Positions 1-11,400 of a DNA stretch of 64,000 nucleotides are shown one piece after another. Origin of the DNA: Linnemannia hyalina (taxonomy: Eukaryota; Mortierellomycota; Mortierellomycetes; Mortierellales; Mortierellaceae); NCBI GenBank assembly GCA_019671135.1, contig JAHRHY010000011.1:248001-312000 (forward strand). The letters run 5' to 3'. The notes under the pieces were generated by a model. The model saw nothing but the letters and a program-made list of their open reading frames with translations, was not told where the DNA came from and did not search any database. Positions within the stretch are counted from its first letter, which is position 1; each line of letters begins with the position of its first letter. The position numbers and the translations under genes are program-made.

Positions 1-79
1 GTTTTAGTCACTTTTACCAGATTCCTCCCTCTTCTTCTTTTCTTCTTTTTTTCTTTTCTTTTACTTTTTCTTCCTCATA

Positions 80-1926
80 ATGGGAAACATTTTGACAAAG
101 TGCTGTACGGAGGACGTTGATCTCCGCAAGAAACACGACCACCTTTCAAAGACTTCGCCCACACTTCGAACGGTCAACGACTCTTCTACATCTACACACA
201 ACCAGCTGGACGATATTGAACTCCACAACGCCGCAGGAACCACCAAAGCCTCCGTTTCTGTCTCAGGCCAGCAATCGAACCTTGACGTCAACACCACCAC
301 CACCACCACCATCACTAACAAGGACACACCCGTTACCTCCAAGCGACCAGTATCGTCGTTCTTCAAGCAGATCTCGTCGTCCCTCGCCAAAAAGTCTGCA
401 CCAGCAAACCCAAAGTCCTTGTCGCTTGAGCAAGGTCTGGAGCAGTACTTCCCATTCCCGTTGACGGCCGAGGAGCGTAAAGTGCTTCTATCGAACGAGA
501 TTCCGTCGGCCGAGATCGAGAACCTGTCGATCGGAGTCGATGGCGGAGGAATGGGTATCATCCACGTCGCCGAGTGGAAGGGCATCAAGGTCGCCATCAA
601 GGAGGCGTCGCTCAATGTCATTACCAAGGAGGTAAGACTCTTGAACATATTATTTTGAAACATGACCTCCGACCACGTCACGTCATATCCCCTGCATCAA
701 CTTTAATTTTTGGGTTCCTGCGCGGTCTGTGCCTTTTTTTTATGCCTTATCATCGTACATCATTATGACATACTCACTCAGTGGTTATCTTGTCTTCCTT
801 TATTCACCCCCTGCGTATATTATTGCGACTTCCTTTTCTTTTTCATCACAATTACGTACAGGTCGAGATCTACAGCCGTATGAAGGGCTGCGAGGGTGTG
901 GTCCAGTACTACGGAGTCACCTACCCTCCAGGACTCGACAAGCTCTGCATCGTCACAAAGTACGCCGAATTCGGTTCCCTCGCCTGGTACCTCAAGGTCG
1001 AGTACCACAATATGGACTGGTCCCACAAGCTCCTCATGGCCACCCAAATCTCGACCGCCATCGCCCGACTCCACCAGGAGGGCATCTACCACCGCGACCT
1101 CCACTGCGGCAACATCCTTGTCGACGCTCTCGGAAATGCCATGCTGACCGACTTTGGAGCCAGTACTGTCATGGAACAGCGTGTTGCGCGTAGCATAGAC
1201 GATTATGCCCTCCAGACTTTTACTACCCCCGAAGGCGAGTCCAAGTACACCAGTACCAAGATGCCTAGTGCCGAGCAATTGGCTGCTTCCTCCAGCAACC
1301 CCAAGGACAAGTCTGGTTCTTCTGATGAACCCAAGGACCCCCTGATCGGGGTCATGGCCTACATTGCCCCCGAGCGGTTCCGTAACCCTAGCGCCTTCGA
1401 TGCCCGCTGCGATATCTACTCCCTCGGTGTCTTGCTCTGGGAGTTGACCAGTGGTCATGGTGCTTTCACCAGAGTGGCCCAAGATGTGCCCCTTGCAGTC
1501 TCGATCCTGAACGGCAAGCGTGAGCTTCCTATTGAGGGTACACCTCAGGGATACCAGGATCTGTACGAGAAGTGCTGGGAGACTGATCCTGCCAAGAGAC
1601 CTACTCTGGATGAGGTTCTGGCTACGTTGACCAGCGTCCGTGAGAGTATGACGCCCGAGGAGTTGGAAGTTACACGCACTCGTCCCTCTAACCGCAACAG
1701 CGAGGATGGCAGTTCCATAGGTAACGTTTTGGGGTGATTAGTTATGAATATTTTGACATTGGTCGTCACGTCGCACTTACTGGAGTAGATGACTAATTTA
1801 GCATGGTTCTCTTCGCCTTTTTTTTCTTCTTGCAAAATAGGATCAGAGTTTGAGCAGTCGATCAGTGTGCCCCGCCCCACCTCTGAGCTGCAGAGCTACA
1901 TCATCTCTGACTCCATCGAGCACTAA
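80..1926 (+). CDS. TKL-type protein kinase with N-terminal lipid-anchor motif
   Basis: Three exons (80-631, 862-1720, 1841-1926) give 498 aa. The kinase domain spans about residues 145-450. It has a glycine-rich loop (GGGMG, residues 155-159), the ATP lysine in VAIKE (K174), the catalytic loop HRDLHCGN (H261-D263), DFG (281-283), an APERF motif and the late subdomain element CDIYSLGVLLWEL. The HRDLHCGN form and overall pattern resemble tyrosine-kinase-like kinases that are expanded in Mucoromycota. The protein begins MGNILTKCC: Gly2 with Thr6 fits N-myristoylation and Cys8-Cys9 fits palmitoylation, which suggests membrane attachment. The rest of the first ~130 residues is Ser/Thr-rich and probably disordered. 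A CT-rich leader ends just before the ATG. The substrate is unknown. The last intron carries an in-frame stop, so retention would truncate only the tail. Confidence 0.85.
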
Positions 1927-2444
1927 TCAGACCACAATTCAACCACGCCGTCCACACAGCTCCCCCGCCATCTCTTGAGGAAAGAGGAGGAGGGGTTTCC
2001 ACAGATAACCCACAACCTATTACAACACACGCGTCGAGCCCCTATTCGTACGCGACTACAAATACTACGTATACTCAATACACTAATGTAAATAACATGA
2101 AATGCAATACGTTTGTCCTGCTCGATGTGAATTGTGGTGCCATTGGCTGTCAGTGAATTGTGGTCCATGTAATTGCCACAGCGTACGTAATTGAGGAGTT
2201 TGGAGGTGGCGAAGGGAGGGGAGAGTTGGTAGGTTGGTGGCGTGGCGGGGAAAAGGTAGTGTTGTGAGTTGGTTTCATGGAAGTGTGGATCATGCTGCGT
2301 ACAAATAAAGCGGCACAGACACCAATCAAACTGCAAACAACTTTTTTGCTCTCTTTCTCCTCCTGCACACATATACACACCAAAAAAAAAAAAAAAAAAA
2401 AAAAAAAAAACAATAACAATAACACAATAACAAGGTCCCAAAAA
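1927..2444. other. Intergenic region and 5' leader of the next gene
   Basis: No convincing coding sequence. It holds the 3' end of the kinase gene and the leader of the membrane-protein gene, including a 29-nt poly(A) run and an A-rich CAATAACAATAAC stretch just before the ATG. Confidence 0.6.
2382..2410 (+). repeat. Poly(A) tract, 29 nt
   Basis: Uninterrupted run of 29 A starting 63 bases before the ATG at 2445. Runs like this disfavour nucleosomes, so it may be a promoter element or part of the mRNA leader. Confidence 0.9.
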
Positions 2445-3614
2445 ATGCCCGGAAGCATCCCATCAACAATCCTAAAAGACCCCCTGTTCTACATCCGGGC
2501 TGGGACAATAGTCCTTTCAACATTTATGGTCCTCCTCGACATCATCCACATCTCCCAACTAAAACGGACCTTTGCCCTCCAACTCTACCCCCTCCTCCCC
2601 TGGCCTTTCTCAACATTCCTCTCGGACCCCTCCTCCCTGGATTCGCCCATCTCCGGGCCTTCAGAATCAGATCTCCACGGGTACTATCGTCTCCTCCTCC
2701 TGCCGGATTTGTATGTGATTGGGATAGTGGTGTTTTTGGTAGTTGAGAAAGGCGGGTGGTTGAGGGGGGCTGGGAGGGTGGTAGGGGTGAGGAGGTGTAG
2801 GGATGGAGTTTATCATGCGGGGTTGAGGTGCTTGTTTATGGCGATTGGGGTTGTTTGGGTGTTGTGGTGGCCTGTGATAGAGATTGGGAGGGTGAGGCGG
2901 TATAGGGAGTTGTTGTATGGGGATATTGAGGATGGTATCGGAAGGAGGAGTTTGGGGGATCCTTTTGGAGGTGGGAGAGGCGCTGGTGGGGTTTTGGTGA
3001 ATGGTGGAGGAATGGAGATGAAGAAAAGGGAGGTTTTGCGGCGTCTGGAGCATGAGGAGCATCAGGGGCAAGAACAGGAGATTGGAGAGCGGGTGATCTT
3101 GGTGGATGGGGGTGCGGTGTTTCCAGGCCTTGTATCTTTGTCGCCTGCGCCAGTTCCGACAGTCCTTGAAACGGAGAATGCCGCCATCGAGAACACGCGT
3201 GTGACGCGTCTATCCGCCACCAGTACAGAGGCGACGACTACTACTAGCAACAATATCATCACTGCGATCCTTCGAAAACAGAATGCACCAGTCGTACCAC
3301 TAACAAGAACAAGGACATTACCTCCACTACCAACGCCATACACAACCACCATTCCCATCGCCGTCACCTCCGCCACCAACACTAAAAGAGGATACGATTG
3401 GACGCCACCGGGGTCGGGATCGATCTACTTCTGCTTCATCAACCATCTAGACGTGGCGCCGTACGCGCCGCTGATCAGTTGTGGGGTTTACAGGACCAGG
3501 AATATCTTTGCGTTTGTGGTGATGGCGTTGCTTGTTGTCGAGGTTGTTGTCGCGTTTCTTGTGGGTGATTTGTCGTTGAGCGGTGGGGGAGTTATGATGA
3601 GGAACTCGAGGTGA
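2445..3614 (+). CDS. Four-TM membrane protein, unknown function
   Basis: Single-exon frame of 389 aa. The ATG at 2445 was chosen because the frame upstream of it reads through the poly(A) run as polylysine. Hydrophobic segments lie near residues 15-37, 80-105, 125-150 and 355-380, and a long charged and low-complexity loop separates the third and fourth. I recognise no domain. Topology and position suggest a loose relationship to the MARVEL-like genes at 5049 and 7750, but I cannot align the cores convincingly. Base use is strikingly uneven: about 2445-2700 is C-rich, 2700-3110 G-rich, 3120-3460 C-rich and the last part G-rich. Confidence 0.65.
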   Translation: MPGSIPSTILKDPLFYIRAGTIVLSTFMVLLDIIHISQLKRTFALQLYPLLPWPFSTFLSDPSSLDSPISGPSESDLHGYYRLLLLPDLYVIGIVVFLVVEKGGWLRGAGRVVGVRRCRDGVYHAGLRCLFMAIGVVWVLWWPVIEIGRVRRYRELLYGDIEDGIGRRSLGDPFGGGRGAGGVLVNGGGMEMKKREVLRRLEHEEHQGQEQEIGERVILVDGGAVFPGLVSLSPAPVPTVLETENAAIENTRVTRLSATSTEATTTTSNNIITAILRKQNAPVVPLTRTRTLPPLPTPYTTTIPIAVTSATNTKRGYDWTPPGSGSIYFCFINHLDVAPYAPLISCGVYRTRNIFAFVVMALLVVEVVVAFLVGDLSLSGGGVMMRNSR

Positions 3615-5048
3615 GGGATGGGGTGTAATTTTGGTGGATAGGATGTATTTGGGTTCTTTTCTTTCTTTCTTTCCGCGAAAACCACGCACAGGTCTGTTGT
3701 TTACCCAAGCGCTGTGTGTCTATATATTTGAAGACTCTGCTTTACCGTTTCGACTTCTTTCATGTCCTAGTCCGCTTTTGTTGACACCTGGGCTCTTATG
3801 TTTTTTCACACCATTTACCAGTAGGCGCCGATTTCATCCCTTGTTCATTCGTTCGCTCGCTCACTCCCCTCGTTCATAAACATAAACATTACTCCATTAA
3901 CACACTATCACGTTCCCAAATGAGCTGAGCACAACAATGCAATGCAACACCTTGCGCCTACCAAGCTTTTTTTTCACCCTCCCTTTAGGATTAACTCCCA
4001 TTCTCTGTTTTTTCTTTTGCATGCATGGGTGAGAAGTCCACTCTGTCTGACCGACCCTGGAATCCGGCGAAGGTACATTTGCACAAGTACAGAAGTGGCG
4101 GCAAAAAAATGTGAGACTAAGAAAGTTGGTTGATCATCTTCTCAATTGGCGAAGGCATACACTAATTTCTATGCGCTAGCTTGTCTCATTTTTTCCCGTC
4201 CATCCAATAGCCTGTTTACCCTTTCAACCCTTCTATAACAACATAGAGAAATAAGAAGACATAAATGATAAACCAAAAACTGTGTATGTCCTTGGGAAAA
4301 TAAAAGTCGAAGAGCAAATATTAGCAAGCAAGTGTGTGAAGTTACCCAACAGCAAAAAAGTAAGGCGCATTACAAAACAACAATTTCAATGCTTGTCGGT
4401 TCCTTTCTTTTCTCCTCCCCCATATTCGTTTCTCTCCACGGATACAGTAAAAATTACTCGTTTTTGTTGTTTTGTTGACCTTTTTTTTTTCCACCCTCCT
4501 CTCTTCCATCCGACTTTCCACGCCGTCTGTCAGCTCAAATCATATGGAATGTCGATAGCGTATTAAAAAAAATGAAAAATGATGCACGCACGAGCCGCCA
4601 TGTGTTTTTGCCCTTTTACAAAAGCAACTGAATAGGGCCGTAACAACAACAGTCGATTGAAAAAAACATGGGCCCATGTGCACAAGCTGCATGCAAATGG
4701 CGCAAATCGAGAATTTCGAGAGAAAGAGGGCTTGTCGGCCCATCTACTTTTCCTCTCTCTCTTCTTCTCCTCGGCGTCATTATACTTCCTCATTGTCTTC
4801 TATTTCTTTCTCTTGCACCATCTCCTTTTTTTCTCTTTTCCTTCTTTTCTTTCTTTTCTTTTCAGCCCATCATCTACTCTTTTCACGCCCAACGCCAGTA
4901 ACTTATCTTTCTTCTCGTCCCTCTCTCATCCGAAGAAATCATTTCCCCATTTTTCTTCTCCTTTCCTTCCTTCCTTCCTTCCTTCCTTCCTTCCTTCATC
5001 CCCCTTTTCTCGTTTTTCGATAGAACAAAACCCCTAATTCATCCCGAT
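3615..5048. other. Intergenic region with long pyrimidine-rich leader
   Basis: No supported gene. Short open frames here are low-complexity translations of CT-rich DNA. The last 300 bases are strongly pyrimidine-rich on the + strand and contain a TTCC microsatellite just before the next gene, typical of the promoter/leader regions in this window. Confidence 0.55.
4962..4997 (+). repeat. (TTCC)n microsatellite
   Basis: About nine tandem TTCC units, 50 bases before the start codon at 5049, probably in the transcribed leader. Confidence 0.85.
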
Positions 5049-6227
5049 ATGCCATATGTCCGCTACTTCAAATACATCGTCCCCCTGCAGATCGCGACAG
5101 GACTACTCAGTCTGGTCATCATCTTCATAGTCTTCATCGGCCTCAAAGTAGACGGTCCCCACTTACCACCACCCGACCTCAACAGCACCAATGGCACCAT
5201 CACCACACCACCTCCACCCACCAGCTCGAACCAAACAACAACCAGAACAGAAGAAACCATTGCCACAAGCAGCGAGGGCAACTTCCTGACTTATGAACAA
5301 CTCTCCATCAGCATCCTCGTCGTCATCGGCTGTGTCATCTCTCTCCTAGCCCCCTACCGTCTAAAACCCAACTACCGGTTCTCCATGGTCTGGGTCATGT
5401 GTATCGCAGGACTCGTCGCGGGGGTCTCACAGTTAATCATGATTGGGTTACGGGGTGGATGTTCGGCTGCGTATTACAAGGAGCAACAGTCGAGGTGTTC
5501 GATTCAGTTGGCGGTGTCGACGATGGATTTGATGTGGGTTGTAATGTTGTTAATGGAGGGGGTGTTGAATTATCAGAGGTGTGTTGATAAGGATTTCCAG
5601 ACGCGGTTGAGGGAGCAGGAGGAGGTGGGGTCGGAGAGGTGGAGGTGGAGTGTTACGAGTGTGGTGTATAATCCGGATGTGGAGTTGGCTCAACGGCAGC
5701 AGCGAATTGAGGAGGAGGAGGAACGAGAGGCTTATGCTGCTGAGGTGGCCAGAGGAGAGGGAGGAGAGCATGGGGATGATGAAGGAAGCGATGTTGATAG
5801 AAATCTGGAGGAAGGCGAGACTGGACCTACAGGAGAGTCTTCAACAGGACGAAGGAGGAGGACCGCGAGGAGATTGGCGATTCAGACTCCGGTCGAGGTG
5901 GAACCATTGCCCAAGTACAAGCCCAAACCTGCAATTGGACAGCCCCGGATCCATGACCTTGGAAACATGCCTCTTCCACCGTCGTCACCGTCGACCCCAT
6001 CCTTTCCCGTGTTGCCTCTTGAACCGACTTCGTTTTCGTCTTTGCCACCTTCCCCTGAAGGGGTATTGCCTTCGACGTCGATGACGATAACGACAAGCAC
6101 AGGAGGAACGGATTCAGGAGTAACGGCAGGAACAGGAACAGAAACAGGGACAGGAATTGGATCAGGAATTGGATCAGGGGCAGAGGGCACGATACCTTCG
6201 TCTCTCCCTCCCTCCTATTCGGCCTAA
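5049..6227 (+). CDS. MARVEL-like four-TM protein with PY-motif cytosolic tail
   Basis: Single exon, 392 aa. Four hydrophobic segments lie near residues 8-35, 85-105, 112-132 and 155-175. Between TM3 and TM4 is RGGCSAAYYKEQQSRC, followed by a W-containing TM4 and MEGVLNYQR. The gene at 26170 shares the GGC, the QL.VS...W core and the EG.L pattern; the gene at 7750 shares the GGC.P.YY and WVV pattern. The long C-terminal tail is acidic, then Pro/Ser/Thr/Gly-rich. It contains EPLPKYKPK (about residues 283-291) and ends in PPSYSA, a PPxY motif of the kind bound by WW domains of Nedd4/Rsp5 ubiquitin ligases. Function is unknown; MARVEL-like is based on topology only. Base use switches from C-rich to G-rich near 5440. 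Confidence 0.75.
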   Translation: MPYVRYFKYIVPLQIATGLLSLVIIFIVFIGLKVDGPHLPPPDLNSTNGTITTPPPPTSSNQTTTRTEETIATSSEGNFLTYEQLSISILVVIGCVISLLAPYRLKPNYRFSMVWVMCIAGLVAGVSQLIMIGLRGGCSAAYYKEQQSRCSIQLAVSTMDLMWVVMLLMEGVLNYQRCVDKDFQTRLREQEEVGSERWRWSVTSVVYNPDVELAQRQQRIEEEEEREAYAAEVARGEGGEHGDDEGSDVDRNLEEGETGPTGESSTGRRRRTARRLAIQTPVEVEPLPKYKPKPAIGQPRIHDLGNMPLPPSSPSTPSFPVLPLEPTSFSSLPPSPEGVLPSTSMTITTSTGGTDSGVTAGTGTETGTGIGSGIGSGAEGTIPSSLPPSYSA

Positions 6228-7749
6228 GCGGTAATGCTACAGCAACAAGCAGCAAACAAACGAACAAACAAACAAACAAGTTGCCCATTACGGCATTACC
6301 TCATGCCCCGTCTATCCAGCACAACAAAGCGCAACAAACAATACGCCATAAAATAATACACTAAACGCCTACACTCAACCTGACACCAACAGGAATCATA
6401 CCATGTCTCCTTCACCCACCCCTCTTCACTCCTACTATCAAAAGAAGATGATTGTACAGCCAGACAGGACAACAAACGAATAAAAAAAAAGAGTAATGCT
6501 TCATTGTAGATGCCAAGGCGTGTTATCGAGATGCGGGATGAGTGGCAGTGCAATGGGTCAAGCAAGGGCTCTCTACCCTCTTTTGCTAAGCGAATGGGAT
6601 GCTCGTCTCTGGATGATCTTAGTGCAATCAGATAGCGTAGTTGGCGGGTCCAGAGAGGGGGGAATACGCTACATCCTTCTTCCTTCATCTAGCATGTAGA
6701 AGAGTGAGACAAGGTTCTTGCAATGGTACCCTTGTTCTCTCTTTCTCTCATTTTCTCTGATGCCAAGCGATGTCAAAGAAAAGAGAAATATTGAGCAATT
6801 GTGGGAGGAAGCATTGGGTCTTTCTGCTTTCGCTCATAGAAAGAAAACCAACGAGAAAAGGGTGAGCGAAGGAGAAGGACAAATGGGACTAGATAGACTA
6901 GGACGCTCTTCTCTTTCTCCAGTGGGAAGAGGATGTCGACCCATTGACCCCTCTCCTGTTTGTTGTTTTGCTTTGTTTTGGGTTCACAAATATCCATTTC
7001 GCAATAATGTTGACAAACGGCCGTTCTTTTTCTCACGTTTGGTTGCCATTACACGTGTACCTTTCCGCTCACACCAGCCCTGCCCCATCCGGGCCGATTC
7101 CTTTAAAATCGATCAAAGCATACCAAAACAAAAACAAGACAAACAAACCAGACAAATAGTGCACCCGTGCCTGGTTTCTCTTTCCTCATGTGGTCGAGTG
7201 CATAACAACCAACCCTGTGCGCGATGGATGGGCTGTCGACTCTCTATTTATCGATTGCGTTTGTTTGTCTTGCAGACGGATGGGAGGGGAAAATCGATTT
7301 CGCGGGGCGTGTGTGGTATGTGCATGTGTACGTCTTTGCTCGTCCTGTTAAATCATTTCCATGTATTTGTGTCCTGCCCCATACGGTGTTTTAAACCAAA
7401 GGCCTAGGAGGGAAGAAGGAGACAGCCACGCTGTGCACATAGCAGTCTAGTAGTTCGCGCTTCATTATGGTCTCCGCTGCACTGCCATGTGCGCTCTCGT
7501 GTAAGCTTGAGTCGCGTCAATCTACACCAAAGTCGACAGATCCTCATTCGTGAGTATTCACCCGTTTCATGGGCACATCCCCTTTCTTTTTCTTCTCTGC
7601 ACTTCAGCTTGGGCGCAACAAAATACCTCAAGTAAAGTACAATGGCCACCACATATAGAGCGCTATTCTATGCCACACCTTTCAACCTTTCTACCCAATT
7701 TCACTCCTGCCCATAACACATAGCACCCATCCATACCAAGAAAAAAACG
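6228..7749. other. Intergenic region
   Basis: No supported gene. Open frames here lack conserved motifs and have non-coding composition. The last 60 bases are a C-rich leader running into the ATG at 7750. Confidence 0.5.
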
Positions 7750-8259
7750 ATGACCAGCCACGAAAGAGTCCTCAGCACGGCCAAGTTCATCCAACTCCTC
7801 AGGATCGTCGTCTGCCTGGCGACAGCTCTCAACATCATCATCCTCACAAGATCCCGCCAGTACCCTACCCACGAAGAAGACGGAGAAGACGGAAGATACC
7901 CGGGGGCAAACTTCGTGATCACACCACACATTGTCCTCAACGGCTGCGTTCTTGCCGGGACTGCAGTCTTACTGCGATACCCTGGTGGATGGAATCATGG
8001 GACCCGATTGCCGTTTGTGGTGATGGTGTGTATGGCTGGCCTGTTTGCGGCGTTGTTTACGTTGATTTCGATTGCAAGTAAAGGAGGATGCTCGCCGGGG
8101 TACTATGAGAATGTGGCGGATATTTGTGGGAGCCAGCTCTTTGCTGGGTGGAGTACCATGACGTGGGTTGTTGCTCTGTGCTGGGAGACAATGGCGTCGT
8201 ATGGGGTGCAGCAACAGCCTGTTGTAGATGATATCGAATACGTTCCACTGGGAAAATAA
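7750..8259 (+). CDS. Short MARVEL-like four-TM protein
   Basis: Single exon, 169 aa, with hydrophobic segments near residues 14-35, 58-78, 88-112 and 134-154. The stretch KGGCSPGYYENVADICGSQL before TM4 matches the 5049 gene (RGGCSAAYYKEQQSRCSIQL) in the GGC, YY and C..QL positions, and both continue into a Trp-containing TM4 ending in acidic ME or WE. Unlike its relatives at 5049 and 26170 it lacks the long proline-rich tail and stops soon after TM4. It shows the same C-rich to G-rich change, near 7990, at TM3. Function unknown. Confidence 0.72.
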   Translation: MTSHERVLSTAKFIQLLRIVVCLATALNIIILTRSRQYPTHEEDGEDGRYPGANFVITPHIVLNGCVLAGTAVLLRYPGGWNHGTRLPFVVMVCMAGLFAALFTLISIASKGGCSPGYYENVADICGSQLFAGWSTMTWVVALCWETMASYGVQQQPVVDDIEYVPLGK

Positions 8260-8493
8260 AACATGTCCGTTGGACAAAGTAGAAATGAAGAAGTGGCTTT
8301 TGAACCGTCCCCTCCCCTTCTGAGCCAGTCACTTTCGAGGTTCGATTGGACCTTTTTTTTTTGTTGTCAGAAAAATAAAAAGTGGTGGCAACGAACCTCA
8401 TAGGGTCGAGAGGGGAAGAAATACGTTACTCTTGCTCTTTTCACCTCCCCATCCTTTCGCTCTTCTCCTTCCCTCCGACTGATTTGTTTCGCC

Positions 8494-11400
8494 ATGGACC
8501 AGGCCGTCTTCCAAACACTCACAGACACCCTGTCTGCCGACACCAACACCCGTCTCACTGCAGAGTTGCGTCTCAAGGAGCTGCAGGTCAACCCAGGTAC
8601 CAGCTCATTGCTTGTTGTCAACAGTAACAAACAGTTGACACGTCCAGGGGATGAATCTGGCCGAAGGAGAACATCAGCAAGAATCAAACGAGGCGATGAA
8701 AGCGACATTAGAACATAGGAGACAGGATAAACACATGCAATGGGATCACTTACTTCCAAGGAACAACAACACCATGGGATGAATCTCACGCCTCCTGTCA
8801 CTCATTCTTCCAACTCAAAGTGAAATCCACCCGCTGGTAGAAACAGAAAGCCTTCCTCGTCACTCCTCAACAAATCAGCAAAAGACTCACACGACGCCAC
8901 CCACCTGCTCCTCCCCTCCTTTGAGCAAATAGAGTTCCCCATCAGTCTTGTCAGACTCGCACTGGCTCAGGAATGCAACATCTCTCAGCGTCACTCAGCT
9001 GCCGTCCTCCTCAAGAGCTACGTCGATACTCAGTGGTCCGAGAAGAGCTCGCGCTTTACCGGACCTGAGCCTCCCGCAGAGGTATTGCAACAGCCAACTG
9101 CGTTTGCAAGAAAATTGATGGCAACTACAGGCGACTGACTGACTTTCCGGACAATTTATGTGGACGTGAAATAGACCAAGGCTGTTGTTCGCGAGATGGT
9201 CCTCGGGGGTCTGTCTGACCCCACCAACCGTATCCGCGCTTCCTGTGTAAGTCTAGTTTTTTCGCTATGCACAATTATGGCAGCGACCACACGTTGGAAC
9301 TAATACAACCAACTCCTCCGTGATGAACCATCTAGGCCTACGTTATTTCCAAGATTGCACATCACGACTGGCCTGAGCAGTGGACGAACCTCTTGGACGT
9401 CTTGGTTCGCCACCTCAAGGAGGGCTCCACGGATGAGGTGCACGGATCGATGAGAGTCTTAGCTGGTAAGTGGCATTTTCATGGTTACAGGATCTGGAAC
9501 AAACAAACAAAAAGGAGTAACGGAAATGCCAATGGAGCAATGGAACTATCAAAGGAGCAAAGTTAAGCTAACGCGCTATCATTTGAAAAATAGAATTCGT
9601 CAACAAGGATATCACTCACGTTCAGTTGCCATTGGTCGCACCTGTTCTCTTCCCCGAGCTCTTGCGCATCTTGGTCTCGGAGCAGATCTACCCCCACGCC
9701 ACCCGTTCGCGCTGCGCTTCCATCTTCCGCAACGCTGTGGAGATGTTATACACTATCAAAGAGGAGCACCCAGAGGCTATCAAAACCTATCTCACACCCA
9801 TCATCGGACAGTGGATGGAGGCGTTTATTGTCATTTTGAACAAGCGCACCTCGGAGAACCCCGAGATTGAGGTCGGCGAGTGGGGCCTTAAGACCGAGAT
9901 TCTCAAGGTACACCCAACAACAATTTGATCCGCACGATGAAACTCTCGGTCGTACATTAATTACGACCAGTCTGCTAACAGTTCGTCTTTCAATACTTTG
10001 CATACAGTGTATCAACTTGTCAATTCAAGGATTCCCCAAGTTGATGGCGCCATATTTACTTCAGATTCTCTCGGCTGTCTGGCAGGATGTGCTTCACTTG
10101 AGACCCAAGTACCTTTCAGAGCATGTCAACACCAACGACGGCACCGCAGAGACCTTCCAGGATTCGGACGGAGAGATTATTGGTTTCGAGTCGTTGCTCT
10201 TTGTTCAGTTCGAGTTCATTCAGATGGCATGCAGACGCCGCAAGATTACCCAGGCAGCATTCATCGGACAGGATGGAAACTCTGGCATTCTTGCCGAGTT
10301 GGTCTGGAACACTTTGAACTACATGCAAATGACTGACGATCAGGCTGAGACTTGGATCTCTGACCCCAACCAGTTCATCGCCGACGAGGAAGACGACAGT
10401 TACTCGTTCAACGTCCGTATTGCTGCCGAGGATCTTTTGTTGACCTTGGTCGATAACTTTGAAGTTCAAACCTTGAATGCCTTGAACTTGAGTGTTCAGC
10501 AGGAGGCCAATAGCTCGGTCAACGAAAAATCGAACGGAAACGTCAACTGGTGGAAAGCCCAGGAGTCGAGTCTTTTGGCTGTCGGTCTCTTGGCCGGTGA
10601 CCTGAGCGAGTCGATCAAGAGTGGCACCCAGACCCCTGTGGACGTTGCTGGACTCTTTGACCACATGGTTCTCCGCAATCTTTCGGAGCACGAGTTCCCC
10701 TTCTTGCAGGGTCGCTCCTTTGTCTTTGCCTCCCAGTTTGCCTCGATTTTGCCTGCCAACCTCGCTTCCCAGTACGTTTCTGCTGCTGTTGAGGCCATCA
10801 TGAACTCCCCCTCGGCCGTCGTCAAGATCTCGGCTCTGAAGGCCTTGAACAACTTCAACCAGTACCTTGACAAGCAGTACATTATCCCCTACCAGCGTTC
10901 GATCCTTCAGGGTGTTGCACCAATGATGGAGGTCACCACCGAGGAGTCCTTGAGCTTGATTCTCCGCACCCTTATCACCACCTCCAAGGTACCTTGCAAG
11001 GCCACATGTTTCATTGTATATCAAGTGGCATACTCGAGTCATTCATATGTATTGCTAACCTCATGCTGCCGCATTATCTTTTATAGGTTGATGAGCAAGC
11101 TGCTGCAGAGTTGGAGCCCGTTTTGGGACCTCTGGTTTTGGACTCTTGGGTCAAGTACCCTGCCGACCATTTGATTTCGATGGATATTATGGACCTCTTT
11201 GACACTCTTGCTGCCAACAAGTTTATGCACCCTGCCTTGAACGCCAGGGCTATGCCGACTCTTGTCAACATGATCAACAACGAGAACATTGACAAGGGCA
11301 TGGTCTCCTCTGCTATTGACATGCTCAAATCGCTTGTCCAGGGTGCTGAAACCCCCCTGCCTGCCGGATATGTTGCCCAGTTCTTCCCTAACCTAATGTC

